This document shows, piece by piece, positions 12,125 to 23,779 of a stretch of 64,000 nt of DNA; within the stretch, counting starts at the first letter, position 1, and each line of letters starts with the position of its first letter. Location of the stretch: contig JAAKBF010000171.1 in assembly GCA_012656075.1 (NCBI GenBank), positions 1,674,001 through 1,738,000 on the forward strand. Reading direction: 5' to 3'. This DNA is from Phytophthora hibernalis. Its lineage: Eukaryota; Oomycota; Peronosporomycetes; Peronosporales; Peronosporaceae. A program made the position numbers and the translations under genes. Below the pieces are notes generated by a model. That model searched no databases and was not told the origin of the DNA. It was given only the letters and a program-made list of their open reading frames with translations.

Positions 12125-12496
12125 GTGCAGCGCATCCCATATGCCTTTTGGACTAAAGAACGCCCCACTGGTCTACCAAGCAGTCATCAACAACTGTATT
12201 TGGGGTTTGTACGACTCCCTCCAGAAGCGGAAGAGCTGGTAAACCACGACGTGTTAGAATTTCTTGGTTTGGATTCGGTCGAACGAAGTGAGCCTGAACG
12301 TAAGGAGTCCAAGAATGCAGTTCCGATGCTAACTGACCAGATAGCGTTATTGAAGCGGAACATTCCGACGCCGTCCCAGATGGGACCAGTTCTTGGAAGA
12401 AGTTCTTACATCGACGATATCGCTCATGGGGTGCCCACCTGGGATCAGCTATGTGCGTTGTGGCGTTGTGTTTTGGCTCTGGTTACCAAGTGCTGA
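12125..12496 (+). pseudogene. Ty3/gypsy reverse transcriptase fragment
   Basis: Plus-strand RT piece. It starts with HPIxxFG-LK-like sequence (PYAFWTKERPTGL, family MPFGLKNAP), then GFVRLPPEAEELVNHDVLEF and the YxDD box SYIDDIAHGVPTWDQLCA. In oomycete gypsy elements these three parts occur in this order. Fingers, RNase H and integrase are absent. It lies head to head with the minus-strand gag piece ending at about 12122. Confidence 0.75.
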
Positions 12497-13640
12497 TAAC
12501 CGAAGTTTCCTTTGGTGAAAGGAGGTGACGACGCCACCCGATTGGCTAATCTCATTTCCCGCGCAGTAGTGACACCTGAATGATAGTGACCGAGGTATCG
12601 GTTGGGTATACCGTAACCCCCTGTCAGAAGCGTCAGAGTTTTTCAGCCAATAGTCGATCTAGAAAGTGCAGACGTCTCGAGTTTTTGTAATAAGGGTCAC
12701 ATGAATACCGGTAATTTACTAGTTTCCCAGGCGAAATTGCATGGCCGAGCTTCAATCGAGAATAAGGGGAGGAATGTCTCGAGACACAAGGAGAAGGACC
12801 GCGCGAGCGTCGGGGACGTGCCGCGTCGCATGTAACAACTCGTCGGCACCGGCTCGATGGCCGGACGCTTTGCTTTGACCATCTCTGTTAGCGAGAGACA
12901 AGGGGCCGAAAGAGAAGGTTGCGGAGGCTCAGCGTGCGCCGCGAAGGACACCTGCTGGTGGGTACGGAGCACGTCTAGCAGGTGGAAGGCCAGCTACAAT
13001 ATTATGCCGGGCTGCGCCCCACCATCAGCTTATTTGCCTTCCGAGTGGCGCATGAGAACTTGTTGATGTGGCATTGCACTCTACCGACCTCGCATTCGAC
13101 AGGGACGTCGCTGCTTCCATCGTCTGATGCCGGCGATGCTAATCGAAAGCTTAGTTGTCGTAGTACTGCAGTAGTACATATTTTGCGGATCGTATCCACG
13201 TCAACGAACTGTTCGTGCATGTAGCTGGGTGTGCTCTCCTGCGCGAACACGTAGAGCCTCTTCCTAGCGCCTTCATCAACTGTACCGGTACCAGTACGGT
13301 ATATTCGATTAAGTTCGTGTATTTCACTGTTGATGCTCATTGCATTAAACCCAATCCCGTGTGTATTTCGGGTGACGCCTCTAACAGGGGGATACGGTAA
13401 TATAAAAACACGTTATAACCTCGTTTTGTACCCATCTTGGTATCGTACCAACGGCCATTTAGAAGCGGCTCCAAAATCCCTACCGAGATCGGTTCACAAT
13501 TGATATTTGTATTTGGATATAGACTAGCTATACGACAACAGAACCATAACATATCTTCCCCACAAATCACTAAGGGTCAGTCTGTCTTCGGAGAATCTAA
13601 TTAGCTTGTCTTAGAGTGTGGATACGCTCGGCTACGTGGG
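12497..13640. other. Decayed repeat sequence, no gene recognised
   Basis: Open stretches on both strands (for example minus 13002-13340) show no motif I recognise. The region sits between two gypsy relics and is probably old retroelement sequence. Confidence 0.4.
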
Positions 13641-13643
13641 ATG

Positions 13644-14108
13644 CCTGTCAGAGAACTCAAGGTACATTGAACCTAGGGTTTGTTGCTGGTTTGTCCAAGA
13701 GATTAGAGAGGCCGAGTGTGGGAAGCGACGAGGAGCGTCGTCTTCCATATATTAATGTGGAGCTGAGTGTTCACATATTTTACTACCCGCCGAGGTTTTA
13801 CATAGGCAAACCCGTGTTAGGCTTGACAGCCGGTACCCTTCCTTCTGAGGGACTGCGCGGGTTTGCACGAGATCGTAATATTGCATACTAGCCCTCACTT
13901 GTGGCTAGTGGCGCATGTTTTGGTGTTGACCAAATACAACCTAGGGTTTACAACCAACCCGGCGTAAGGGATCGTTCCTGGTATTCAGGTATTGACCCAA
14001 TGCTCGTTGACCGTTGACATGGAAGCGAGTGTTGCTGGTGAGACTCAGACCACTCGGTAGTGAGCTTTTCTGCGTATTTCTACACAACAACTGGCGCCGC
14101 GACCCTGG
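13644..14108 (+). repeat. Probable gypsy 5' LTR and primer-binding site
   Basis: TGGCGCCGCGACCCTGG at 14092-14108 resembles the TGGCGCCG-type primer-binding site of many gypsy elements (tRNA-Asp type in plants). It lies just after a CA-ending tract (ACACAACA), as expected after a 5' LTR. A plausible LTR start is TGTCAGAGAAC at about 13644. I could not find the matching 3' LTR, so the left border is uncertain. Confidence 0.4.
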
Positions 14109-14241
14109 ATTGGTGTAACCTTCTGTGTGTCTTAGTTGTAAATAGGTTCTTACCCTAACGAGTATTCGAGAGAAGAAAGAAGTGAAGAAGAGAGAAGATG
14201 ACAACGGAACGGAGTCAGTGGTAACAGAAACGCCGATGCAG

Positions 14242-16480
14242 TTAGGAGGGACGCACCGAGGCTTCGGTACGCCTCAGTTCGTCGCTCGCGACGCCAAGTA
14301 CTTTGGCGTCAGTCAACGCACGTTCGGACAGCTTCGACGAGCCTATGGACAACTCTGACGCCAAGGAAGAAGATGAAGAAGATGACATGGAAGAGAAGGA
14401 AGCGATACCCGAGCTTTCGGAATCCGCTGCAGTGTCTGCATGGCGCAGCGGAGGGTGAGGTCGCTCACGCGGAACCTCGCCGAGGAAATGTATGAAGTGG
14501 CGGGTCCCGAACCAGCTAACGGAGAACATGATGATGGAACCACCGATATGCAATCGGTGGTGATGGCCGAGGATGCGAATCCTAGGTCGAATGTGCGCAT
14601 ACCTCTCCCTTCAACGGAGACACCGCAGTCGACAATAAGGTCCTCGGCCGGTGTCTGGAGGTGATAACGGCCAAGAGCAACTGGATGAGAGCCTTCGCAC
14701 CAGTGTCGGTGTGCCAAGCCATTTGGATCGAGCTTGGTGGCAAATTGATGATGCCCGTCGAGGCATGGAGCACAAGTAGCCGAGGACACGGTGCCGTTTT
14801 TCGCGCTATGGAGTGTGAAGCCCTAGTACTTCCGACTGAGGCCGATCTCCAAACTTGGACACCTGACGAGGCAGTGTCCGCACTCCGCAGGTGGAAGCAG
14901 AAGCTTCGGACCGTCTTCGGAATGGCTGTGTCTGAGGCTGGTCGTCGGGCGAGCGTGTAGCATGAGGTGTACGACCCGTAACGTTCCGGTACAACCGACT
15001 CCAGTGAAACAGCATCGGGTGCCGACTGAAGCCGCCATATTCTCGACCAGGTGTCGACATTCACGTACTTCCAAGACTCACACATGGTGACACCCAGGTC
15101 CGCGAGTCGAACGGAACGTCTGGGCGCGATGACCGAGTGTGCTCGCACCGCGCCTACCGCCGGCCGGACGATAGGTCGGACTCTCAACCGACGCTACGAT
15201 TCACGTGCTGACTTCTCGGACGACGGTTCGAGCGACGTCGAAGACGTCGGGGGTGACCTGACGCGAGAGTGGGCGCACCAGATCCACGAACTGAGCGCCA
15301 CGGTCCGTGACAGCTCAACACCGAGACTTGAGATCGCGACGCATCTGCCGCTCGGCATTAAGCCATACCTCGGTCTACGTGACAAGAGCGAGAATTCCAT
15401 GCAATGGCCCGAGCTTTCATCTACGATATGAAAGGGACGCATATACCGCCCAGCGAGTGGTGCATGGACTTCGAACTTAGCCCCCAGGACGGATCTCTGC
15501 ACTGGTATCGACAGCTCCCGCGCAAGACGAGACGTACCTAGAAGTTATTGAGCGATACGTTCATCAAGTACTACTCTTATCGCTTCAGCCAATCCGCGAA
15601 GGCTCGGAACTACTCTGCTAAATGAGAGGAGAAAGAGTATGTGTGCGACTACCTAAACCGACTAAACGGTTTCGCTTGCAACGCAGGGCTGCAGTTCGAG
15701 CACGGCGGGCGCGGCGCGAAGCCAAGGACCACTTCGAACACTTTCTCGACTCGTGCGAGGACCGAAGCTTGGAGGAGTGTTTGTGCCGTGTCCGAGCCAA
15801 GAACATTCACGACTTGGAGGATACGATTAACGATATCCTACGACGCCGAAAGCGGAAGACGGGACGCGAGTTTTTGTCCGACGTTAAGACGAAGGCCACC
15901 GACGCGACAGTGGGCGCGACGAGGACCCTCGGAGCACTTACCGCCACGATCGACGTGACCGAGATGATAGCCGTCACCGTGACAGCCGGTACCTGGATGA
16001 CAACCGCCGTCGGAACGATCGCTACCGAGGAGAGAGTCGACGACGGGGCAGTCGGGAAGAAAGTCAATACCGACCAAGGGTCACCCTCACATACGCACTG
16101 ACCGACATGGTCGCCACGCTCAATGTGAACAACTCGGTGGGGTCACGTGGTGGATACTCGGAGACGCCGAGTAGTGGTTTCGACGACTCCGAGGACTACA
16201 GACCAGAAACTTACTCGGGAGACGTATGACCGATGCTCTGATTCGTACTCGGACGACGGGTATGCGTCAACAGAGGATCAAGATCATGCGTCTGTGGCGA
16301 ATGACAACGCATGCCGCAACGCTGATGAGGGAACGTTCGCTCGCACGAAAACTGTCGCCCGAGGAATGGTAACGACCAACAGCCGCATGACCGAGACGAC
16401 CACCACCGAGGCTAAGGTGGTCGCGAAAGCCGGCGTCAGTATATTCCATGCGCCGCCTGCAGGGGACTAACGCACTCAGC
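14242..16480 (+). pseudogene. Ty3/gypsy gag region (degenerate)
   Basis: Plus-strand frames give an N-terminal region, then IYDMKGTHIPPSEWCMDFEL SPQDGSLHWYRQLPRKTRRT, the gag core KLLSDTFIKYYSYRFSQSAK and DYLNRLNGFACNAGLQFEHG, then HFLDSCEDRSLEECLCRVRA, ending in an Arg/Thr/Val-rich tail. This matches the gag order seen in oomycete gypsy elements. Several stop codons and frame changes break it (for example a TAG inside the core at about 15539). It leads into the protease and RT regions on the same strand. Confidence 0.7.
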
Positions 16481-16663
16481 ACACTACTGCTTCAAACGGT
16501 GCAGGATGTGCAAGTAAGTCAATGACGTCGGAAAGTGTGATGCCTTCCAGGAGCTCGCAAATCTACTCCGAGCTAAGGTAGAGAAGAATGACCTCTAGCC
16601 GGAGTTGCAAGAATTGGTATACGCGAGTCATTTAAACTAGGCAGCCCGCAAACTGAAACTGGG

Positions 16664-17400
16664 TTGGTCCCAATCGGGCTGCCACAGTTAGCCGGACCGC
16701 GCTGGTCGCGGATTATTTGTTCTGGGGTTCGTGCAAACGGCCTGATGACTCAAACCAGGATTTTTAGAAAACGACGGAAAATGAATGTGAGAGAGTCGCA
16801 AACCTCGGATAGGAGTGAAGCGGATGGAAATGGCGTGGATGAAGATGAAGCTGTGGTTACCAAGGCTCCAATCACGAGAATTTCTGCGGCAGACCACCCA
16901 CACCATTACTTCGGCCAGGCAATCAGATTGTTGTCACGTGAGAAAATAGGGTGGTATTCGTCTCAGCGGTACGACAAGAGGAAGTGGCTACGAGACCTGG
17001 GGAATGGAGCGGTGAATGACTCGCAAACGAGGATTCTGTTGCCCACCGGAGCGAATGTTAGTGTCGTCTCTGCGTCGTATGCGAAACGGCTGTGATTGCG
17101 TGAATTTCGAGACCATGGGCGCAGTCTGGAAGTGCGGGGAGTTAACCCGGGAGTGATGGAGACTCGTAGACGAGTACTGTAAATATAACCACAGGGTGGG
17201 GAATAGTGTACGAGTTTGAGCTGTGGATTATGAATCACAGCGCAGGAGTGGACGTAGTCCTGGGCATAGATTTTATGATTCCGGCCGGTGCTCGGTTGGA
17301 CCTGTTACACAGCACAGCGAGACTGCTGGACGAAGCTATAGTGCGCTACCGAAGAAGATCCGTATCGCATGTCACCGAAGATTTCTTATTGTGCGAAGCA
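16664..17400 (+). pseudogene. Ty3/gypsy aspartic protease region
   Basis: The protease start reads ILLPTGANVSVVSASYAKRL, where families have LDTGA, so the catalytic Asp is replaced by Pro. It continues in another frame with YEFELWIMNHSAGVDVVLGI and DFMIPAGARLDLLHSTARL, the second half of the fold with the GIDF motif. Stops follow RL at 17095. The protease is therefore dead even without the frame changes. Confidence 0.65.
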
Positions 17401-17473
17401 TGAGCCGGGCTTTGACCTTCCTTGAGGAGGGATATACACTCGACTTAGCTCAGCTAAGTATGAATAATGGCAG

Positions 17474-18046
17474 GTGCTGGCGTACGCCGAGTGTCGAGAC
17501 GAGACTATATTCAACCTCGAATGTCAGCTGTATGAACGTTTGATGGCGAGTCAACCGCACGCAGTGGAACGACGGACGTACCCAACGCCTCGCGGCATCT
17601 TGCCATGGCCTCCCGACGGTTTGCTTGCCCAACGCGCGAGTTACGCAGCGAGATCTGGTGACACCAGCGAGGAGTCAACCGACCAGGACCGACCGTCCGT
17701 GACAATGGTGTTCCAGCTCTCGGACGGGTCTACCAGTGATGGATCGTCCGACGAGGATACCAATGCGGCGATGTCCGAGGATTACAACGAGACTCAGGAT
17801 CGTCAACTGACTTGCGGGGAGCCGACGTCAACCCTCGGTGATATCCCGGAGGACCAGTTCGAAGCCGCTTTCGTGACGGCGATGCACAAGGAAACCTCTG
17901 AAGATGGTTTTGGTGACGGAAGAGGTGATAATGACACGTCCGAGCATCTGGAAAACGAGATCGAGTTGACCGACTACGCGCTTGAGTTGGCGTTTCTCCC
18001 AGCCATGTCCGAAGCGTCAAAGACGGTGTTAGATCACTCGGGGTGA
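17474..18046 (+). CDS. Gypsy protease-RT spacer ORF
   Basis: An acidic, Ser/Thr/Asp-rich open frame (for example DGSTSDGSSDEDTNAAMSED) between the protease and RT of the gypsy element. It has no enzyme motif. Position and composition suggest the linker or tether segment of the Pol polyprotein, as in other oomycete gypsy elements, not a separate gene. Confidence 0.45.
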   Translation: MLAYAECRDETIFNLECQLYERLMASQPHAVERRTYPTPRGILPWPPDGLLAQRASYAARSGDTSEESTDQDRPSVTMVFQLSDGSTSDGSSDEDTNAAMSEDYNETQDRQLTCGEPTSTLGDIPEDQFEAAFVTAMHKETSEDGFGDGRGDNDTSEHLENEIELTDYALELAFLPAMSEASKTVLDHSG

Positions 18047-18229
18047 ATGGGCTGAACTCGAACACCATCACTCGTCAACAACAAGACCTCGTTGACGTGT
18101 TTAAACGACACGAGGCGATAATGATTTCGAGTGGCAATGCGCTGCCACCACCAGCATATGGCGTAGTGTGTGGTATCGATGTGCAAAGGCACCCGCCAAT
18201 AAAACAGCGAGCACGGAGGACACCTGTGC

Positions 18230-19840
18230 GGCACCTGCAAGTTGTACGAGTTTCTGAAGGGGTTGCAGAAAGCGCGTTTGGTGGTCTTCTCGGACAGCTC
18301 TTGGGCATCACCCATCGTTATTGTACCCAAGAAGAACGGCGTGGATATCCGTCTATGCATCGACTGCAAGATGGTGAATGTCATCATGGCGATCATGGAA
18401 AATTCTAGTCGACGATCTGCTGACGGACTTGGAGCCTACCTCTGGTTCCGTTCGCTCGACGCGACCAGTGTCTTCTAGGCTATTATTATGACGATTCGAT
18501 CCCGCAAGATATCGGCTTTCGTTTGTCCGCTGGGGCACTTCGAGTGGTTGCGAATCTCATTCGGTCTGAAGAACGCTCCGGTGATTTATCAACGAATGAT
18601 CGACAATGCTCTGTTCAGCCTAAAGGTGGCTGGCTGCACTTCTCGGAGTTCATGCGAGCAGCCGAGGCCAAGGCAGAAGCAGCGCGAACAGGGGTGACCG
18701 ACGTCTGCTTACGACTGCCCGAAACATCGTTGAATTTTCCGACTAAGTTCGACGCTGACCGCGAATCCTCGGTCACGGTGGACGCGGTGAACCAGCTGAT
18801 AAACAGTCCTATCGCAGATATGTTCTACACCGGACAACCGGATGAATCCTTCTTGGTGCCAGTGTTCGATCGGCGGTCGTTTGTTGATGATATTTGCTTC
18901 GGGTCCGAGTACTTCGACACATGTCTTGCGACGCTGGATCGCTTGCTCCAGCGATTTGCCGAGTGTCGAATTAGTGTGAGTTTCACCAAGAGTACTTTTG
19001 TTCAAGCGCGGGTGGACTTCCTGTCGCACGAAGTCTCGGCCGGAGGCATCCGAGCCGACTCTAAGAAGTTGAAGGCTGTAACCGAGCTGCCTTTCCGGTC
19101 TTCGAAGAAGGGGATGCAGTCGTTCCTCGGTGCACTGAAATACTATTGTCGGTTCATCCAAGCCTTCGCGGTGTATGGAGCCGCCTTGTACCAACTGAAG
19201 GGCGAGGATTTCACGCCGAGTGTAAATCTTCCGGCAGCCCGTGAAGCTTCGCCGTATTACAACAGAAGGTGGATGAGGCACCGATCCTTCGACGATTCGA
19301 CCGAGGGAAGGACGTGCATGTCACGTTGTTTGCGAACGAGTGGGCATTGATCTTCACTCTGATGCAATACCACGATGACGAGTTGCCTCCTGTGCGCTTT
19401 TGTGGACGCGTTCTGATGGACGCAGAGATAAATTAACACCCAGCCGAGGAGGTGTCAGCGCTTCTGTTATTGCTGAAACTGTGCTACTCTCAACTCGTCG
19501 GTCGCACCATACACGTGTCTACCAGGTTCTCCACACTAGAATGGGTGCACAAGTCGAAGACATTCTTCGGTAGGGCAATACACTTCGCGGTGATGTTGTC
19601 CCCGTGGCACCTGAAAGTCAACCTAGTCAAGGAACGCGATTGCACATTCGTCCAGCTTCAACAAGCAGACATGACCAGCTTCGTTGACGCTAGCCCGTGT
19701 GGAACCACCTACGAAAGCGTCGCCGACGGCTATGATGGACCCTCACTTGCTATATGCATGACTACCGAGGTCTCATGGCGGTTTCGTAATGTCATTCGAC
19801 GGCTCGGCCAAGACCGAGAAGAACGGAGGGTACGGTAGTT
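18230..19840 (+). pseudogene. Ty3/gypsy reverse transcriptase and RNase H
   Basis: Plus-strand Pol in alternating frames. RT motifs are KARLVVFSDSSWASPIVIVP KKNGVDIRLCIDC, then the palm segment with GHFEWLRISFGLKNAP, then the YxDD box FVDDICFGS at about 18880, then FLSHEVSAGGIRADSKKLKA and QSFLGALKYYCRFIQAF (thumb). RNase H follows with VTLFANEWAL and VRFCGRVLMDAEIN. The polymerase Asp pair is present, but frameshifts at about 18480, 18640 and 19250 and a TAA at about 19434 break the ORF. No integrase follows; the element ends at a Tim44-like gene fragment. Confidence 0.8.
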
Positions 19841-20225
19841 GCTCGTGGATTATGTGGACATTGCCGTTCTCTGGCAGTTGACCCCACTCAGGTAAACTCC
19901 TGTAAAGTCGAGATTCGTGAGTATCAAATCGCTGAGCCCCACCCCAATGTCCTCCCACGAGGGTAGAACTTCCCCTCGTAGCGCATGGGTTCCATCATTT
20001 CCTCCATCTCGTTCGCAATCGACGGCTTGGGCCGTTGTCTATCTCAAAGTCCACAAACTCAGGCTAGTGCATGGACCTGATAACGCACTCACAGGCGAAT
20101 CTAGCAATCCACAGCGTCGATCTCCGTCTTGAACGGCAACTGCAGCCGTGCGTACAGGAAAAAGTTGAGCACCGTCCAGTTATTGGGATGGAGGTAGCTG
20201 TGGTCGCGATAACGCGTCAACTAGG
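19840..20225 (-). pseudogene. Tim44-like paralogue fragment, decayed
   Basis: On the minus strand YRDHSYLHPNNWTVLNFFLY and ARLQLPFKTEIDAVD, then in a shifted frame ARFACECVIRSMH and PEFVDFE, then LDFTGVYLSGVN. These align in order with the intact gene at 21644-22627 (YREHSIFPPSNSMLDDYLLF, LQLPTNTEIDAVD, ARFACDMVVNTMYSREFVN, LDINGVYLYDVN). Stops and frame changes make it a pseudogene. It is inverted relative to the intact copy and truncated against the gypsy element. Confidence 0.7.
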
Positions 20226-20229
20226 GTGT

Positions 20230-21180
20230 GATGAGGCTATATGATTGGCTGAATATACACTCATATATAACCAAAAGAAAAAGCATATCAATCTTACTTT
20301 ATAAGGAAACATACTAAGTAGGACACAATCTACCGAGAGATGTTAAGTGGGGAGGAGGACCCGTGGCACAATGCCCGCCTTGAAAGTCATCGTCACTTCT
20401 AAACTGATGGCCAAATAACTAAGCTAACATAGGGTGAGCGAGCTACGACGCGCTTGACATAAAGCGATAACTCATCGTAGAAAGTGGCTTCAGCGTCGAA
20501 GACGAGAAGCGGCGGGTCGTGAATGAGGAGGCGGGAGGTACAGCGAAGCATGGCCGAGCAAGAGGGATAGGCTTGGGTAATCGACCCGATCGGATATATC
20601 GAAATGTACCGTCTGATGGATCCGTTTAGATCACTAATAGTAAGGTTTTAGTAGAAATTTGACCAAACCCGACAGAACTTATTATGATTATTTGGAAGAA
20701 TGCAATTCTCACAGGATCTCTTCTGGGAGGCTATTGGTCTAAATAAATGACGTGATCCGATCCAGACGGATCGAATCGAAATTAATCGACTGATCGTGAT
20801 TGGATGTATTTTTACTCATCCCTAGCTATATTGGGTATTTAAAAAATTCCACAGTTTTTTAGAATTTTTGGGATTTTAAATTGAACTTACTTTTTGTAAG
20901 TTTGATTGGAACTTCTATAAAAGATAGCATTCTAGATCATACGAAATCTGAAGTCAAAAACCTGGCATACAAAACCTAAGCTTACATGCTAATAAATGAA
21001 GTCATCGAATTTGAAAACCCGCAATTAAATCATAGACTATCACCCACCACATCCACTTAAAAACCCGGGGCTCTTTTTCTGAACTGCTTTGCAGAAAATT
21101 GATTTCTAGATTCACCTATAAATAAAGCTTGCCTCCCAGTTTTGGATATCGGAAGGTTCCCCAATGAAGCGGCCGAGCTA
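20230..21180. other. AT-rich intergenic gap
   Basis: No gene recognised. The purine stretch AAGTGGGGAGGAGGA near 20346-20360 could be a retroelement polypurine tract, but no LTR was identified after it. Confidence 0.35.
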
Positions 21181-21182
21181 CA

Positions 21183-21500
21183 AGGCGAGAACACTTCCTT
21201 GTCAAGGAAGTGTTCTCAGAGTTTGAAACCCTGGACAAAATCATCGGTGAGCTTCTGGAAGACCCGGGAATTCTCAAGGAGGACAATGCGGACGCCGTCG
21301 AGCTCATCCGCCTCGCCGCGGATTTCCACACGACGCAGACGATCGAAGCGGTGACTGCCAATACGATGGAGCGGATCATCATGAAGAGGACCTCAAGACC
21401 ACGCTCTGGTTCGAGTCACTCGTGCCCAAAACAGGCGACGTCGACTGGCGCATCGTCAAGCTGCACATCGACCTCCTCAACCAGCAGCACATCAAGTAGA
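21183..21500 (+). pseudogene. Tim44-like paralogue, C-terminal fragment
   Basis: The plus strand reads VKEVFSEFETLDKIIGELLE, then ELIRLAADFHTTQTIEAVTA, then after a one-base shift TTLWFESLVPKTGDVDWRIV and a stop after NQQHIK. The end matches the C-terminus of the intact neighbour (WRFESLVTQPEDVDWRIV). The first two thirds of the gene are absent. A short inverted repeat, GAACACTTCC..GGAAGTGTTC, marks the left side (21189-21215). Confidence 0.65.
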
Positions 21501-21643
21501 TTGCTGCCTTTAGCAGTATGTTACAGCCGTATTCTATAAAATGACAACATCAGGGTTCCGAATTAAACATAATTAAAAATTGCACAACACACATTTTGTC
21601 ATTTACGTACGGCCCCACAATCGACCGACCTTCCCTTGTCAAG

Positions 21644-22627
21644 ATGCAGGCGATCGCCTGCCGTGTCGGGGCTGCTGTCCACCTCCGTAGGGTCCCCCAC
21701 CTCGCGCTTTCATCCTCTTCATTGCACGTGCGTCCTCCACCATCTCCCCAAAAATCCACTTCAAAAACGTCCTCAAACTGTCCTCCTAACCCCAAACGCC
21801 TCATTGTGCAGCACTTTTCGTCATCCTCCAACGCCAACCCGTCGGTCCTCGATGGTCCAGACGGACTCTTGCAATTCGCCAATCGTACCATGGCGCGCGT
21901 TACCACCCAGATGGGCCGTTATCGCGAGCACAGCATCTTCCCTCCGTCCAACTCGATGCTGGACGACTACCTGCTCTTCACCAAGCTACAGCTACCCACC
22001 AACACGGAGATCGACGCCGTCGACTTCTTGAACGGCGCTCGCTTCGCCTGTGACATGGTCGTCAACACCATGTACTCGAGAGAGTTCGTCAACGTCGCCA
22101 CGGGGACCATCTCCAAGTATCCCGCCGCCGAGAAAATGCGCTCCGGGCTGTCCGACGGCTGCTACGACGCCTTTTTGTTCGCCATGCAGCAGACGAGCAA
22201 GACCGGCAACCGATTCACGCTCAAGCAGCTGGACATCAACGGGGTATATCTGTACGACGTGAACTGGAACAGGATGTCGCTGGCAGAGCTGAAGCAGGAG
22301 GAGGCACTCGAAGCGTACAACCGAGCTCAGGTCGCGGAGTTGGAGAAGCAGAAGGAAGCAGCAGGGAGAGGGGGAGAAGAGCTGAAGGGCGGCGAGAAGG
22401 ACGGCCAGGAAGTTACCCTCATGCCGGACATCAGCCCGGAAGACCACGCAACGATGATTGAACGACTGCGCCTGGATGTGATGTTGGAAACGGTGGAGCA
22501 TTTGGACGTCGTGACGGCGGAAACTGCAGACCAGGTGCAGGAGAATAAGTCGGTGGCCATCTGGCGCTTCGAGTCGCTGGTCACGCAGCCGGAGGATGTG
22601 GACTGGCGGATCGTCAGTGTGTTTTAG
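21644..22627 (+). CDS. Tim44-like mitochondrial protein (tentative)
   Basis: A 327-residue single-exon protein. I start at the ATG at 21644; the open frame runs further upstream only on a TTG. Residues 1-65 are rich in Arg, Ser and Pro and almost free of acidic residues, which fits a mitochondrial presequence. The body has MGRYREHSIFPPSNSMLDDY, LQLPTNTEIDAVDFLNGARF, LDINGVYLYDVN, a charged Glu/Lys helix (about 210-260) and a C-terminal strand pair ending AIWRFESLV..DWRIVSVF. That end is like Tim44/MRPL45-type cystatin-like domains, where a final strand carries a tryptophan-bearing DWRI motif. The assignment is family-level inference only. Two decayed relatives lie just upstream, so this family has duplicated locally. 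Confidence 0.55.
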   Translation: MQAIACRVGAAVHLRRVPHLALSSSSLHVRPPPSPQKSTSKTSSNCPPNPKRLIVQHFSSSSNANPSVLDGPDGLLQFANRTMARVTTQMGRYREHSIFPPSNSMLDDYLLFTKLQLPTNTEIDAVDFLNGARFACDMVVNTMYSREFVNVATGTISKYPAAEKMRSGLSDGCYDAFLFAMQQTSKTGNRFTLKQLDINGVYLYDVNWNRMSLAELKQEEALEAYNRAQVAELEKQKEAAGRGGEELKGGEKDGQEVTLMPDISPEDHATMIERLRLDVMLETVEHLDVVTAETADQVQENKSVAIWRFESLVTQPEDVDWRIVSVF

Positions 22628-22980
22628 TCTGCTAGACTTGCGTATGTCTGCTCCTCGATCGTGGAATTCAAGACTTGCGTGGACTAACGAAGCGGGATAT
22701 TCCATTGTTTGGGTGTATTTTTTAAATGACACGAAGGCGATGCAGATCAAAACAATTAAGACTCTATCCGAGGCGCTCAATCATAGCATTTCCTTCTACG
22801 CTGGTGGAGACACCTTGTTTGGATTGCGCTAAGCAAAGCAAGCCCGTCCAGTTGCACCGTCGATCCAAGAACGACCATTTGAAACGCGCGCAAGAACGCA
22901 AAGGTTGCAGTCCGATTATTACTACGTACATGTATTAATATATTAATGTAGGACGAAGCAGCAAGATAAATAATAGCATG

Positions 22981-23004
22981 CAAGACGTATTTTAATACGT
23001 CTTG
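22981..23004. other. Short hairpin
   Basis: A near-perfect 24-nt palindrome: CAAGACGTATT, a TT centre, then AATACGTCTTG. It lies 7 bp before the MITE-like inverted repeat at 23011-23146 and may be part of the same inserted DNA. Confidence 0.6.
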
Positions 23005-23010
23005 CTTATC

Positions 23011-23146
23011 TTGAATGTCATTTTTGATGTTCTAGATTGTATTAAAAAACATGTCATATAGGTTGTATTAAAATACTAATTGTTTAGTACTAATACTAAA
23101 AAAATAGTATTTTAATACAACCTAGAACATCAAAAATGACATTCAA
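23011..23146. mobile_element. MITE-like inverted-repeat element
   Basis: 136-bp element with about 34-bp terminal inverted repeats (TTGAATGTCATTTTTGATGT on the left, its complement at 23127-23146) and a second inner inverted repeat GGTTGTATTAAAATACTA / TAGTATTTTAATACAACC at 23061-23078 and 23105-23122. The word AAAAATGACATTCAAT recurs at about 27668-27683. Whole-element foldback and lack of coding capacity fit a MITE. Confidence 0.7.
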
Positions 23147-23157
23147 TGACCGACAGC

Positions 23158-23406
23158 TCATACATAATGGAAAATGGTAGACCATCCAACGCTATATACT
23201 TCGGCTAGGTTGTCGATCGTGCGTACATCCCAGATGCTCGAGTTCTGACGCAGGCACATAATATGTTCAAGCGTAATCGGATGCAAACTGTTGCGTTCAT
23301 GTCTTAACGGGATGCGAGCTACCGGTATACTAAAGAACCGCTCCACCATTTTATAGGTCCCTTTTTGACGAAGGCTTTGTGCTGGTAGGTTACACGGTTC
23401 GCCCAA
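23158..23406 (-). pseudogene. hAT transposase C-terminal (dimerisation) fragment
   Basis: The minus-strand ORF carries VERFFSIPVARIPLRHERNS, LHPITLEHIMCLRQNSSIWD and VRTIDNL. This is the hAT-C dimerisation region (family: ERxFS...LxPxTLExLxFLxxNxxxWDV). Only the last about 80 residues are present and the catalytic part is missing. Confidence 0.7.
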
Positions 23407-23779
23407 ATGAACGACAAACCTGATGAATACATTATGACATTTTCTAGGAAGTCAAGCATCAATTATGCCATTTGGTAGTCTTTACGACATTCATTTATGT
23501 ACGAAATGAATGATCATTTTTTAGGCACTCGTTACGATGACCAACTGTATGGACATAAAACTAACAATCCTGCAACTTTAGCACCTCTTACAGCAACTGT
23601 ACACTCGACCCCTAAACCTCCCCTTCGAGGAAGTGGCGAGGCAAATGTCGAGGTTTAGCGGGAGAAGCTAAGGAGCACCGGTTCGGGAGCACCGGTGTAG
23701 AAACACACACGCAGAGAGCAGACGGTTAACAGCGTGTCAACAACTTCAACACCAGTTTTTAAACAAACGAAGTGCGCGT

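Noticed and set aside
20340..20365. 3' LTR of the gypsy element right after the AAGTGGGGAGGAGGA purine run
   Set aside because: The following sequence does not match the proposed 5' LTR start at 13644, so no LTR pair can be claimed.
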